Below, piece by piece: positions 13,301-28,300 of a stretch of 64,000 nucleotides of DNA. Source of the stretch: Tigriopus japonicus (lineage: Eukaryota > Arthropoda > Copepoda > Harpacticoida > Harpacticidae). The position numbers and the translations under genes were made by a program. Location of the stretch: positions 4,180,461 to 4,244,460 of the forward strand of contig CM021318.1 of the NCBI GenBank assembly GCA_010645155.1, in the 5' to 3' direction. The notes under the pieces were generated by a model that was not told the DNA's origin, searched no databases, and was given only the letters and a program-made list of their open reading frames with translations. Each line of letters starts with the position of its first letter. Within the stretch, counting starts at the first letter, position 1.

Positions 13301-16300
13301 TTACTGTTGGCAGATCTGTACAATCCTTGAATAGTGGGCTGGTCAGGAATAGTATTCAAAAAATTTTCCAATCCTCCTTAAATGCTGTTAGAGGATCAGC
13401 TCCTACATATTCCCGACGAAGACTACTGGGTAACAAATTGAATAATGAAGGAGCCCGATAAAGAAGAGAGGAGCACTTCATTGTTCGAACTAGTCTCGAT
13501 TCCCTTGGATTTGGAGGTGCTCTCAAAAGGCAAGTAAAACCTCTACGATCACTACAACTGATCTCAAAGCCTGGGTTAGGACAGAGCCCATGAATGCTCT
13601 TGAAAACATACAGTATCAGATACCTTTCATACCTTCTCTGAGTACTGTACAGCCCTAACTTCTGGAGCCTCTCCCAATACGAGAGCTCTCTCATTCCTGT
13701 GATGTTCCTAGTAAAACATCTTTGAACCTGCTCAACCTTTTGCAAACCTGCATTTCAAGACACAACATCTGTTCTCATTTGGGCCCAGGATTCCAGTCAA
13801 GTTCCTACCATTCCAACTGTGAAGCATTCACCAAAAGCTATGATTTTGGGGATGTTTGGACCCAGTGGACTGTCAAATCTGCACTTTGTGCCCGACAATC
13901 AAACTGTCAATGCTGCGTACTGTGATTTTGTCACTTTTAAAGCACACAATCAGCAAAAGAACTGATCAATGATCACATTGTTCAGGCTTCAACAATAACT
14001 TGGATTCTTCAAAATCCTTTGTTCTATGTTCTTCACTCGGTCATTAGTGCACTTTACCTCATGCAAATTTTTGTTGGCTAAAAATGATTTTGTTGGCCTA
14101 AAGTGGAAGGCCAACACAATATTGTTCATTTGGTGATTGCAATCTTGATATGGAGGATTTCTTGCAAGAAAAAAGCGATTTGCAGAATGATATTCAGGAT
14201 TGCACACAATGACAGATGATAAGCACATGATCAACGAGGAAATGACCAATCTACCACAATAACATCATCTCAGATGTACCAAACTCTACAGAACCCTACG
14301 TCAAGGATGACTCTACGAAAGATTCACTTCAAGGTCGAAGGACCTACAGCTTAGGGCCGACACCGGCAATTTAGGACATGCGATGACTGCCTTTGATTCA
14401 ATAAATTTTGATTATTTTGCTAATAACATTCGTTTTTGAGTGAATGGCGGAACATAACATTTTAACAATGGCAAATAACCAGAGAAATGACGCGTGTTCA
14501 AGTGAATGGTTGTATTTTATAACATTTCAAGGAGAGTAAAAGTCATGTTACACTCCAGTAGAAGTACACTTATAATTTTCTTGTCCCTCATGGTGAAAGT
14601 GCGTCTCAGGAGCCCCATCATTCCCCTCGCCCGCATGACGGTATCAGCATAGTGTTCACGGAATTTTATTCTACCATCGAATTTGATACCAAGGTCTGTT
14701 TCCATGTCTACACTCTCAAGTTCCTGGCCTTTCAGGATATACTTGGGAGTGGTTTTTGGCCTCATTCCAAACCTCATCATCTTACACTAATCCACATTGA
14801 AGGTTATTCCATTATTCGAGGCCCATTCTTCAGCTGAGTTCAAGGCACTTTGGGCTCATTTCTCGTCTTGAGGTTGCAAGATAATCCCCATGATCTTCAA
14901 ATCATCCGCAAATTTTAGGAACTTTGTGGATGTAGTCCAATCCAGCCATGAAGGCCCTCTCTTGTGGTTGGTTAACCATTGATGTCTTGAGTGGACTGGT
15001 CTTCTCATAATTGATCTTTCTCAAAGTTGTTGGACTTCAGCCAAAAGTAGTCTGTCTCTGTATCTGAGGGTTGCCACTTCAATTCCACGTGCTTGTCCTT
15101 GTCTAATTGGTGATGATTCCATTGCTTTTTCCCATTCATTTTCATGTTGAATCACCACACCAAAGTTTGCAGTAGTTCCCTGAATTCTACGATCCATTTC
15201 TTGTCCATCTATCTATCCATTGAATGATCTGAGAGAAAGATGAAATGCTCAAAAGCACGCTGAACAAACACGTAAGTGACGCAAATGACTTTGAGTAGTT
15301 CTCATCAATGGAGAATACGATGTTCTTTGATTGGAAGAAAGAAAGAAGGATGAAGTCAAGCTCTCTTTTTCTTTGAAGGGCCACACACGACCCATCCAAA
15401 TTTTCTTTCTCAATCAGCACGACTGGATTTCTTTGTGCACTAAAACACTAGAATATGACACTAGGAGATGGCAAGATAACCAGAATGAGAGGTAAATCCA
15501 CAAAGCTTTTGAGTGGCATCTTCTTTGAAGCTCAATTCACAATGGTCGCACGTTCCTCAAGGTGACCAAATTGATTAGGGTTGGTTCATAACCTAAATTG
15601 ACCAATTTTATCCAACATTGAACAACCCTCTCCAAAAATAGTTCAAAGACCACTGTCAAAAACTGGCTTAAAATATTGAGTTAAAAGAAGACAAAAAGAA
15701 CACAATTTCTGTTTTAAAGAAGATAAGAAATGTTGCCCCTCTCATTGAACCTTTCGTTCGAGTGGTCACCCTGTCAAATGAACAAACACTGACACCACAT
15801 GGAGAATTTTTAAACTAAACCAGGGTTGCCATGGGCAAAAGAAACGATATTATAATAGATTATTGATTCACGAAAATCTTTCAATAACTTCAAAGTTTCA
15901 AATCGTTTTTCAAAATCCAATGTAATGAGCTTTGCTTATGAAAAGAAATGAATAGATTGTAATAACATGTTTGTGTGGCGTCCCTGACTGAATTCTCTTT
16001 TCCTCGCAAATGAATGATGAACTTCTCTCAACCTAGAATTAATGACGGAGCAGTGATGATCCAACGCAAGGTGGATTGATGACGTCATAAACACTGCTCT
16101 GAAATTCGTCCTGTAGTACAGTGGTTCTTGCCTACGTACAGGGACTATCTAGATCTGCCAATTCAAATTCATTGATAGATCAGATATTTTTTATCACTAT
16201 GACTTTAATACATCAGTACACTCTTTTAAGACATAACATGACCCCTTTTTTACATCGAATGACATTCTTTGTATCGGTTACAAATCCGAAACCTCTTTAG

Positions 16301-19300
16301 CTACAAAAAAAACTGATCCAAATTAATCACCAATAGATAAGGGATGTAAAAGTCACTTTCACAAACTAAACGAACATGCTGTGCCTTGAATATCCTTGTC
16401 CCTTCTTGTGTTGAGGTAGTGATGCTCATACATCAAATTAAACTCAAGTCAAGAAATTGGCCAAGGATCAGTTAATTACAAACATCAGTACAGTGACATT
16501 GAAAGGTAATAATGTAAGGCCCTACATTCAAGAGATGCCCTTTTTATGATTTTAATCAAGGGGAAAAAGATTCAAAACACGTCATAACTAAAATGACAAT
16601 TTCTGTCATATTCCATGGGGGAGGATTTTAATTTTTGCATTTTTTTCTTCCGAAGACTTAAGCCAATCCACTGAAAGTGGAATGCCATTGAAATTAAAAA
16701 AATCTTGAAATAACTACCCGTGGGCATCACATTGACCTCAAAGTGATGACAAATAGTTGTTTTGCAAGTGAAAATTGAAAAATTTGGTTTAAGGTCAATT
16801 TGTGGAAGTAAGAATTTCAAAAGTAATTGGTAATTTGTAGTTGAAAATTCGTCAATTACATGGCCAAAACTGTTATTTATTACAATACATGTATGTAGTT
16901 AAATTGAAATTACAATTTCTCCCCATCCCTACCTGACGACAATTACAGCAATTACTAGTGACGTCATCATTTTTGGCGGGAGAAAAAGTTCGGAAGACCT
17001 GTGTTTCTGATGAGCGTGTGAGGTAACTAAAACGAAGGTTTAGGCCTGGTGATTGAAACAATGTCTTTCAAATCTGCACAACTTGAAGTTGAAATAGCAA
17101 TTCTTGACATTGTATTTGCAAAAAGGAAAAAAAAAAGTTTATCAAAAATTTCGCTACATAAGTTGAGAGGGGTTTTCCGAATTTTGAAATTAGAAAAGCC
17201 CGACTTTGAATAACAAGATGGCCAGAGGAGATTGGTTCCTGTGGCAACTAAACCTAAAAACAAATAATTTGTTTAATTGAAGGCTTCCAATTTCTCCATT
17301 TGTTTTCAAATTACTTTGCAATACTTCTCAACATACATAAATGCAACATTTTTCGAAAATCTGACCCTTGAAAACTGATTTTTTTTTTTGGCAAGTCTAC
17401 ACTGCTAACGGCAGCAGGTCCGTAAAAGGATACGGTAATCACTCCCATTCGAAGGAAATCCACTCAAATTTGCACTCCCTGCCATGCAGAGAAAGAGATC
17501 TACGGGGCCTTTAACTCAGCGCAAATTGACGCCTTCGACTTCTCAAGGAATCTTCATTTAAGATGACGCTCCTCCTCACAGGGCCAAAAGTACTACCAAG
17601 TGAATGGATGACAACTTTCAGCAGTATTGGAGGAAGTCTGAGTGGCCAGGCAACTCCATCAATCTCAATCCTATTGGAAATTTGTGGGCAATATAGAAAT
17701 TGAGAGTGTCAGAAATGCCACAAGCATCATTACTGAGTCAGCTCAAGAAGCAACTCCAATTGGCTTGGTCCGAAATAAGGCTCAATGCCTTTGAGGTGCT
17801 GGTGGGGTCAATGCCCCAAAGTATTGAAATGGTTGTCAAAATGAAGGGGGTGTAGTATTCCCGCCCTGCTCTTATTTATATGCTTGTGCTCCCATAGGCG
17901 TAGGAGGTGTGGTTTATTTGGGGGGGCAACACCAAATTTGCCCGAATTTCACAAACATTTGATAGCTTTGCTGATAAGTCAGAAGAACATTTTGTCCCTT
18001 CCCTTTCGCCATTTTGAGCTATTGAATGTCATTGATACATGTATACGCTTAGGCTATGTTTACTATTGTTCACGCGCTTCATCCACAATCACCATACATA
18101 GCCTACCCCGACATAATGTCCAATGAACATACATTTTGACGATCAATTCATCATGATGAATTTCTCTCTATAATAATCACAATTTATTTGCGATTAATTA
18201 TTGCCTGGTTCTTCAGTATTTTTACTATTAATCTTGTTATTTAATATCATTTTTCCCCTCCCCGAATGCCCGAATATCTCAACTCATTTGCCCGAATTTT
18301 AGCAGTCTCCGGAGGCCAGGGGGGCAGTTGCCCCCCCTGCCCCCTCTGCCTCCTACGCCTATGTGTGCTCCTTTCTAATCAATCTTTAACAATTTACATA
18401 TATCTGTGTCTCAAAGACAATAAAGAACTAGTCATTCACCAACACTCGGTCATGCTACAGAGGGTCACACTGGATACCAATGAAATATACTTCGTTTGTT
18501 TTTAAGCCTTCTATGATCTGCTCTTCTGCGAAACCACAAGGTACTGATTCAGTTGCAAGGAGTCTTTGAGACGAAAGATTTCTGTTTTTTTTAAGAGAGG
18601 AGTTGAATGTAAGGATTGTCGTCTACAAAATATTGTTTTCAAGGATTTACTTAGCGCCACTTGTATTTTTTCTTCTTTGGATTTTGTCACGAGAGGCATC
18701 CACGCAGTGCAACCATTGTGAAGAAATGGTAGGAGAAGTGCCTTCACCAGCACTATCTTAGTAGGAAGTGGTAAACTATACCTTACTTTTTCAACATGGC
18801 AACGAATCCATTAGTCTTACGCAAAAAACTCCGAACGTGTCCACCAAATTTAAGGTTGGAATCAAGCACTACGCCCAAATATTTGGTCTCTCTCACTTCC
18901 TGGAGTGACTCTTCGTTGATACTGACACTCAATTGTTTGGCACATCCAAAACTCAAGACACAAGTTTTGTTGCAATAAGTAAAAGTTTGTATCTACGACC
19001 TTGCATGCATTTGTCTGCAGATTTTCGAATGATTTTCCCTTAGCAATTGTAAAGGGCTGAGAATGCTCCCTAGTGGAACCTTTCTTTGGTAGTCTTATCA
19101 AGTTACTCGCGCGTCCATCAATTTCCACGGCTTGCTTCCGATCCTCTAAATAACTTGCCAATATCGGAGTGATGATTTGATCATGTCGTACTGCTTGAGT
19201 TTCTTCAACAATAAGTTATGGTCCACAAAGTTAAAAGCGTTTGCCAGGTCACAAAATATAGCCCATGATGTCAACCTTCTAGACTTGGCTCTTTGAATTC

Positions 19301-22300
19301 CCGTGACTAAGGCCAAAATAGCTTGCTCGATATTGTAATGCTTCCGAAATCCATGCTGTGGTGTAACAATCTTTCAAAGACTTAAGACATCACCGGCAAA
19401 AGACAGATCGGATGATATGAACTTGGATCTTTCTTGATCCCTTTCTCTTGTATAGTGGTAGCACTCTAGCAATTTTTCAACACGCCAGAGTCTTCCCAAC
19501 GACGATTGCCTCATTTTTTAGCAATGTTAACGGTTTGCAGAGTTCGTACCTTAAATACTCCGAGGGCTCACCCCGAATCAAAATAAAGGTCAAATGAAAC
19601 GGAAACTACATCGAAATTAGCAAAGCTCATTCGTCTCATAGCCCTGTCCTCTATTTTCTAACGGTGATTTCTAATTAGATTGCTCTAAGATTTTAAGATT
19701 TCTTTGTCTTTCAAGTTTTTAGACTGTCTCCCTGTTGATTTTGGTCTCAAATTTCTGCATTCTTTGACGCCCTGGTTATAAAATCCAATCACATTCGAGA
19801 GCGTCATAGTTTGTTATGAATAACGAGACTTGAATGGCATCTCGAGGCACTTTAATCAAACGGGCATTGATGTGAACACTGAAAAAAACTCGGACTTGAC
19901 GGCATTTGAAACTTGATTAAAAGGACAGTCATAACAATAGATGTTTGGAAGAACCACAGTACCCCTAGGAAGGTAGTCACTTTCTTTTTAATGTGTACAT
20001 GTTGCTCCCGCCCACTGTTGAACCTTTTTTGGTGTTCATATAACGTGAAAAGCCATACGTTTGTCCAAAACTTGGTTTTTCTGACAAGACACGGCCGGCA
20101 ATTTCAAGCTTTGAAATTTTAATTCATAGCTAGACTAAGTTTGAATTTTTAAAGAAAGATTCGAATAATGTAAGTGTTTGGTTCTTGCCGTTGTAACGGT
20201 AGACTGATGTTATACATTCGGCGAGTTCAGAGCATATTATTAGTAAATTTGTGTTCCTCGTTTGGCGTTTTTTGTTTCATTTTTCACTTCTGTAGGACCA
20301 GAAGTATCCACCTCGAAAAGCTAAATTTGGAACAGACTAACTTTTAAGTCAGCTCAAACGACTACATTGGTATGTAACCGAGTTAATGCAACATCAAGTA
20401 TTAAACACCTTCGTCTGATTAACTTTACCTCAAACCTCCGACAATAACATCGTTAAAGTCAAAGTTATTGAGGTTCAAATGCAGAAAAGTGCTCTGACCA
20501 ACGAGCTGTCAAAAGTGCTTCCACATTATAACCTCGGTGTCACTACATTTGCGCCATGGAGTCCATTCTTTTACATCAATAGGTGGCTTTGCTCCATTTT
20601 ATACATATCATTGATATGCTTCCACGTAGTTAATCACTGGGCACTCCTCTAAACTTCAAATTTGATGTTAGCTTTTGTAGCAAACCATAGACCACTGAGT
20701 TCCTAGACTGCGCTGCCGCCGCCAATCATCAAATTCTCTTGCATCAGTAGGGAAGAAACAGATTGTGGCGAGAGAACGCAATCGTCCAAGAAAAGTGGTT
20801 TTAAGCCCCTTTGAGTGTGAGTTTTAAGTGCTCAGCCACATGCCACAACACTGGCTACCCTCTGGAAGTGTGGAAGTTGATTCCTGATCCCTAAATTTCA
20901 ATGTTTTGTCCTGGAAATTTGCAAATCCAACCTCTCTCCAACAAGAAAAGTGAAAGCATGCTGATTGTTAGGGAGGATAAACGTCCAATAAAAGAAGAAT
21001 GATTCTTCTTACATGAGGAAACCTTTGGGCATATATTAGTGTAACTAATTGCTGAATTACAAATTCAGAGCCACACCACCACTGAGAATTAGTAACAACT
21101 TCAAGCTGAGCCAAGTGATTGAATGTCTGACCATGCAGAGTTGTCAACCATACCTCCAGACCCTCATAAACAAAAGCTTCAAGAAGGCTACATCATCTTG
21201 CAACTGATTGCACGCCATCTAAGCAAGTACATGCTAATGATTTGACAAAAGGAATTAAAGAATGCTCTTTTTGCAAAAAGGCCACTTTTCAGCAACAAGT
21301 TCAGCAACAAGCAGAATACTGTGTTGGATAGCTTTTTGCATTTCATCAGTGTTTGTGTAAACCAAATATGAAGTTGTGCTTAACTTTATATTTTTGGATT
21401 TGAAGTGCTCATTCTTTCCTCATAAAAGTGGTCTCTTGAGAAAATATTCAAGGTTTGAAGTGCCTGAAGAAAGACATATTTTTGGAGGTGGAATTTGGAA
21501 TTTGAGAAAAATGTATTCCATGAGTCTGCTTACGAATTGGAGTCAATTAACCTTGCTGAATGCCTAATTTTGACTGATAAAGACATCAAAAAATCCTACA
21601 TCAAGCCAACAAACTTAGTTTACATCTAATGATTTGGGAAACTATTGAAAGATCTAGAAATAACAATCTATGTCTTAACATGAAAAATGAACATAATTTT
21701 GGATTTCATTGAACTAATATGCATGAACATGCTTGAGATGTATGGGTAAAGTTTTATCTCTATGCATAACTATAGCCTTTTTTGACAGCTAACACTTCAG
21801 TTTTGGAATTGTTAGCAATTTATTTTAGGGATTTAATTATTTCATTTAACCTAACATGATAATTGGTTTTATGAAAATTGTTCATTTTGACACTTTGACG
21901 TTGAAAAATGTATTTAAAATCTTGGCATTTCATCAGGGAGAGCTATGCAATCCACCGTGATTGGGAAAGACTTCCCTACTAACGTGCGAGGAGCGGTCTC
22001 CAGTTTACAGTCCTCTATGAGCAAACAAACCAAGCGCATTTCATTGCGTATACGCTTTTCAAATATGAAAAACTGGTATCCCTGATCTGCACCCGTGCAA
22101 GCTCAATCTGCCGGCCGAAGGACCATTTTCTCGACTCGTTGATATAACAAAGGCCGCCCTCAGCTAAAGAATGAACAAACTTGAGCCCAATCAAGAACAA
22201 AGAGACCTTTCATATTGTTTTCTCAACTAGCTGTAGGGATGAAGCCCATCAACCTTTCCATCGTTGAGAAAAATGCGATCAATTTTCCTCACGCATAGAA

Positions 22301-25300
22301 CTCGAGTCGTTGGTTTGATCTGCAGCTCTATGTACACAGAAATGTCACTCCCAAATTGTTCGTAATTCAGCAAGCTTGCACTGTGTGTGCGATAGGATTT
22401 GACATTGAGCACAGGTAGTTACGTGATTCAAAACTGGAATTTGCGATTTCAGGGAGGCAGTGGCGGAATTGCTCTTTCAACAGCTATGCTCAAACTAGAG
22501 CAATGCATAAAGAATCAAGTTACCTGGCACCCTTGTTGCTGGATTGCTGAAATGAGCTCAAAACAAATCTCCACTGACCTAATTGGAGTGACATTTCTGT
22601 GTATATAGAACTGCAGTTTGATCTAGCTCATCCACCAATGGTTGGAGGTCAATGAAACGTTCAGCATCGAATAGTTTACCGTCTTAGCTTTTCAGAAATG
22701 TAAGTATCTTTCTTGTAACATATGTGATATTGGTAAATTTAAAGTTAAATGGTGATCAAGTCCAGTCCTCCCACCAAAACAACACCATTTCAAACTTGCG
22801 TTGTCATCGCGGTCGTACAGTACCGACTTTGTCGAAGAACCATTAGAATCTCCCTATAGACGAGATGACGTTGAGCTCTAGAACGGAAAGTGTTTGACGA
22901 TCCTCTCACAACCTTTCACGGTTCTGCGCTGTTTGCCCTAGTCTGTACAATCTTCATTGTTTGTAGCGGAAAAAGCAGGAAATCGACATTTGAGGGGGCT
23001 TTTAACCTACTTATAAGCATCCTTTAATCACGAAATAAAAAAGAAAGGCAAAGAGGTAACTCCAAAGAATCGGTTTGGTGTTTTGGAGGAGGTCCAAAAA
23101 GAAGAGGAAATCCGAAATTCTACCCAACTTTGTCCATCTCAGAGGACAAGTCTTCACACATTTTCTCATTATTCATTAATACCAAGACCAAAAGGCGATT
23201 TTTAAAACCGCAGAATTCCACTAAATATGATGACCTGTGTAGCCTTTTTCTCATTCAAAAGCAAGTTTTTCAAAACTCCGTGTTTTAAGTGGGTTTTACG
23301 TAATTCTATATCTTTGACTTTTTGTGTCACAACATACAAAAATGGCATTTTTCCATCTTAATTAAATTTTCAAAGACTTATATTGTTTGATAAATTGGGT
23401 GTTTATATGCCCAGAGATACTTTCCGCTTCATTGAGTCAAAAATGGACCGCCTCAGCTCAAAAATCGCCGATTTTATTTCAACATTGAAAAATACTGAAT
23501 TTAGTAGATTATTAGGAAGATGAACTATAATATAGACCTGACTGAAAAATGGAAAAAAATGAAAGAGGTTATTCCAGTACCAGGTAGCTCTGGCATGGGT
23601 GTCAAATATGAGTAGTGTTTAGGTTTAATCCTCAATAATCAAATATGTCAATGTTTCAGAGGTAGATGAAATCAAGGGTAAACTAAGTAATTTCTGCGGA
23701 AATGAGCAATATCATGCTTTAGTACGAGTTTAGAACAAAATTAATGCCAAAACAAGGGGAATAAATCCATTTCTAGAATTCAATTGTAAAACTGTGATAG
23801 TGATTGTGCATCTTTTGTTTAAAGCAACATTGCTTTTATCATTAGGATAGTTCTAGGACATTCTTCCCTTTGTACAATGATATGAATGTTCTTCTCTGTC
23901 TTTGTTTTTAGCACTTAATTGGGGTTCTAAAGCCAAAAGAAGACTGAAATATGTTGAAAAAAGAAACAAAGAGGATTTTTTTTTAGCATTCTACGAAGAG
24001 AAAAATGCCCTTAAACAACCCCACTGATAAAAATCATGTTGCTTTCAACAAAAGGTGGACAATCACTATCACAAAGCAAGTCAGTAGATCAGGAGTTTGA
24101 AGATATTTGATTTAACACAATGAAACAACACAGTTTAAATTCTTTGAGAGACATCAATTGGGCATCAAATGATTGCTCGTTGAATCCTTGTGGATTTTTG
24201 TTTTATGACTTATGTCAATAAAACGACATTAATCCGAATTACATTGGATTTCTTCATTAACTCCAGGCTATCACGCAGGAAAATTCACACCAACGCAGTA
24301 ACGCGCTCTCGCTTGATCCCACTCCACGTAATTGACGTTCACGATTCAAAACGTGGTGTGTACACACAAGAAAGAGACCCGGTCTATGTAGTAACTTCTT
24401 TCGCTTTTTATGCAAGTTTTATCAGTATTTGGTGTTTCCTTTTTGTTTCATTCTAGAGCCATTTATTCTAACTTCAAATGCTGTGTACTTGTAATGCACC
24501 AAAATTGCATTGGTTTGTCACAACGGTGTTTAAAAATCCACTAGTCTGAAACCTTCCCCAACTCCTTTTTTAAGGTCTGAAATTGGTCGCTCTGATTTGG
24601 TTGACGGTCCCACTTGCCTTCTCCTTTTCCCTTTTTTCTCCTTCCTCATATGTAGAGGGTGACTAATTTTGAAACTGAAGTTGTTGTTTTAAACGTGTAA
24701 TAACTTCAAAACGAGGCAAAAATCTTGATGTCCTTAAAATTTAAGACTGTTTCTTGAAACAATAAGTAACAATTTGCTGTTAACTGCTGCCAATTACAAA
24801 TCACAGGGGATGTACCAGAGGCATTCAAACTTAGCAGAGTAAAGAGCGTATTTTCGGAATTTCTCTTTTTTACACCACAGGTCATGCCATAAATGCCGCT
24901 TGAGGTCGCTTTTTTCGATTGAATCGTGAACGTCGATACCGTCCTCCTTGACTCGATGTACCTCCTCAGGCTGCTCGCGCCAAACTCCCAAAAAGAGGGA
25001 GGTCAGCTGTTGAGTTAACCTCTCTATTGTAGTGATGTGTTTCGAACGTTTTGAACCAGGAGTGGTGCCAGTTTTGACTCTGAAGTTTATCACTGCTAAA
25101 AAGGGCAGGTTATATTGAACTTATTGAAAAGACCTAAACAAGGAACAATTTGGCAACACTCGAACTAGTTCGATTTCGAGGTCCTTCGATAGTTTTAAAA
25201 ATGGATTTCGAGTTGGCAGTGCTGCCATATTTTATGGCAGATAAGGTCTTTTGCCTGTTGAAAAGTTTAGTTGTGGTCAGATTTTTTACCCTAAAAACCA

Positions 25301-28300
25301 AAATGGCAAAACTCTGCCAAAAATCTAACTCGAAACACATCAGTACATTTTACATTTATACATTTTCATCGTCATATTCCACAGAAACGTCAGACTCCAT
25401 TTTGTCTGATTTGTTCGGCAATTAATCAAAATTCTCTCGTTTTTGTCTACTGATTTGGATTGTTTTTTCTTCTTTGAATTCACTATTTGGAACAGGGTAA
25501 GCACTAATGACTGGAGCTCGGAAAAAGGTTAAAATGTAGGCCCAAATATGTTATAAATATGTTGAAAGAAAATTTAAATGTCATAAAACGGCAAAATATG
25601 CTAAAAATAGGTTATTTTTAGGTACAAAGTGAGCCAAAAACATTTTTTGTAGTTGTATTTGACAGATTTTTGTTTTGTTGCACATTTACTGCTTACGAGC
25701 ATAGAGGCAGTTACATACAACAATTTGGGCGAAAAACCTAACCTAAACTAAACTTAACTTACCTAAAACTATGGAAAAATAATCCAACCTACCAGTCAAT
25801 TCCTTATTGAATAACGTTTTTAACAAAGTCCCATCTGAGAGGCGCGAAACCCAGCTCCTACAAAATGAAGCTTGCCCACTAGTACCGCTAGTCAGGGTTG
25901 CCAGGTCTTTTGAAATGCCACCATATTGACTTTCCATCATTCCATCATAGATTTTTATTTGTAGCACATACGTAGAACACGTTTTAGTTTGTAATTTGTG
26001 TACAAAATTGAAATTTTATTGATGCTTGATAACAAAATCTTTCGGACTCTTTTCTGACAAACTATGAAATTTAAAACTCTTTAAAAGCTATGTTAAGGGT
26101 ATTACGTTAACGAAATCTGACCAATTGCCATTGATAAATTCCAAAATGTAATGTGATCACTCAAATAGAAAAAAAAAACGTTTTCTATACAAATGACATT
26201 GTTCATGCCCTGTATTTTGACCATATGATAATAGATTAAGTAGTAAACCATAAATAGGGCGTAACCAAAACCAAACGGGGGCAATCGCAAAAAAGTAGGA
26301 TGCATAGTTTTTTCTAAGATTTCAATTGGCCCTACCATTAGGTAAATCAAATTGGGAATTTTCAAAGTTGCGCATGCGTTTGCCGAAGCTTTTGACTTCA
26401 TAACAGTCTCTTTTCCCAAACTCTCTTGTTAAAAATTTTAGTCTGCATTTTTTTACCGATTTTAACTGGTACACAGAATGTCATTCCATATAAATGTCAA
26501 AAAGATAAAACCCGAGTGGGGAAAAAGCATGTCTGAAAAAAGCATTGCTCTGTAAGGGATTGGGAATTAGCTGCCCGATAAAGTCCCTGAAATTTGGGTA
26601 GGTCACAGAAAGTCAAAAACTTTGGTCAAAGCTTTCTCCCTTTAGTGACTATCAGCTAAAATATTGTTGATCCTTGTTTTTAAGTCAGAATGAAAGCCAA
26701 AATCATAAAGAGAGAATCATAGTTTGCCCGAGTTATCGCTAAAAATGGGTGATTTTGCCAATTTTTTTACCCAATTTTCCCCGATTTTGCCTAATTTTTT
26801 CGTCAAATTTGCTCATTTCGCCAGATTTATCGCCAGAAATACTAAAATCGCCAGATTTATCGCCAGTGATACCAAAATCGCCAGATTTATCGCCAGTGAT
26901 ATCAAAATCGCCAGATTTATCGCCAGATCAGCAGATTTCGCCAGATTCATTTTTCTATCGCCAGACTCGTTTCAAAATCGCCAGTTGGCAACCCTGCCGC
27001 TAGTACTGAGTAGTGATGTGACTTGGTGTGTTGGGCAAGCTTTTTGCGCGAGGTCGTAAGGTAGTGTCGCCAATCGACCTTTGTGAAATCGTATTCGGCT
27101 TTGCTTACCAATCTTCAAAAACCTGTTTTTTTATCAAGGAGAACGGAACGGCGTCCCTAACTTTTGTGACTTCTGAACAGGGTTGCAAATGACACTCAAA
27201 TTTGTGTTTGCTGATATAGCTGAGCACAATACGAAATCTCCATTAGGTGACCCTACCTTGCGACCTCGCGCAAAAAAGCTTGCCCAACACACCAAGTCAC
27301 ATCACTAGTACTGAGTAGTGATGTGACTTGGGCAAGTAATGAGTCATCACAAACACCCAAGAACAAGTTGTTGACAAGCATTACTTGGGCAATACACCAA
27401 TACACTTCCCAAGCTCAAGGAACATCGGAAGATGCAGTTGCCGGCAGTTGCTCTTTGAAGAGTTAAGATACTTGCAGTGTGACTTAGAAGAAAAAATGTC
27501 AAGTTGCATTTTCGATGATCTTTTGACCTTAATAATTTAGCAATAAATAGTGGAAGTGATACAAAAAAATAATTTGATTTGGATAGCATTTGCAAAACCA
27601 TGTTTTTTCTTTAGTTTCCGTTCTAAGCCACACATGAATACACTTTTCGGGCTAATCAAGAATGAGATTTAACAGTCACACTTGGGAACAAGCTCGGTCA
27701 TTCAGAGTTGCTAGAAAAAAATATAAGATGCACTCTTTTTTTGAAATATTCTCAAAAGCTTTTGCATTTCTCGATACAAAAGCTTTGAATTGTGTATTTT
27801 CATCTAAAAATCCATCCTAACAAGGGCATGGGCCCTATTCCGCTGAAACTTTCTGGTTAATTGAAATTCTGATGCCGAAGGTTTAGTCTTCATTCCTAGC
27901 AAATTTGGCAAACCTGTAAGGTGGGAAAAATACTTGTACAGGCACCCAAGTAGACCCAAGTTTCGGCAAGTCCAAGGTACTGTACCGGACCGCTTGCCCA
28001 AGCTCCTGTTTGCCTCCCATCACTAGTACTGAGCCATATCTTAACATCCAGCGTGACCAATTGTTAAAGATCAAAAAGAGCTAAAAACCTCAGTTAACAG
28101 GCAAATTTTGGAGCTAAAAGAGCTAACTTCTCTTGGAAAAGGAGCTAAAAAAGAGCTAAACCTAAAAACGCCAAAAGCGCTAATATTTTCATATTTTTGG
28201 ACCTAAGATGATGGACAGGCTTGAAAAAATGGTTTTAATGATTTTCTCTTAATTTCTTACTAAGAAACGGCCAAGAAAATAAGATTGCACTGTGATGTTG

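Noticed and set aside
22015..22412. Two neighbouring 61-codon minus-strand frames as exons of a hidden gene
   Set aside because: No family resemblance, and I could not join them with convincing splice sites.
26724..27059. 111- and 84-codon open frames with repeated RFIAS/SPDLSP peptides
   Set aside because: Products of the 30-bp minisatellite in element E.
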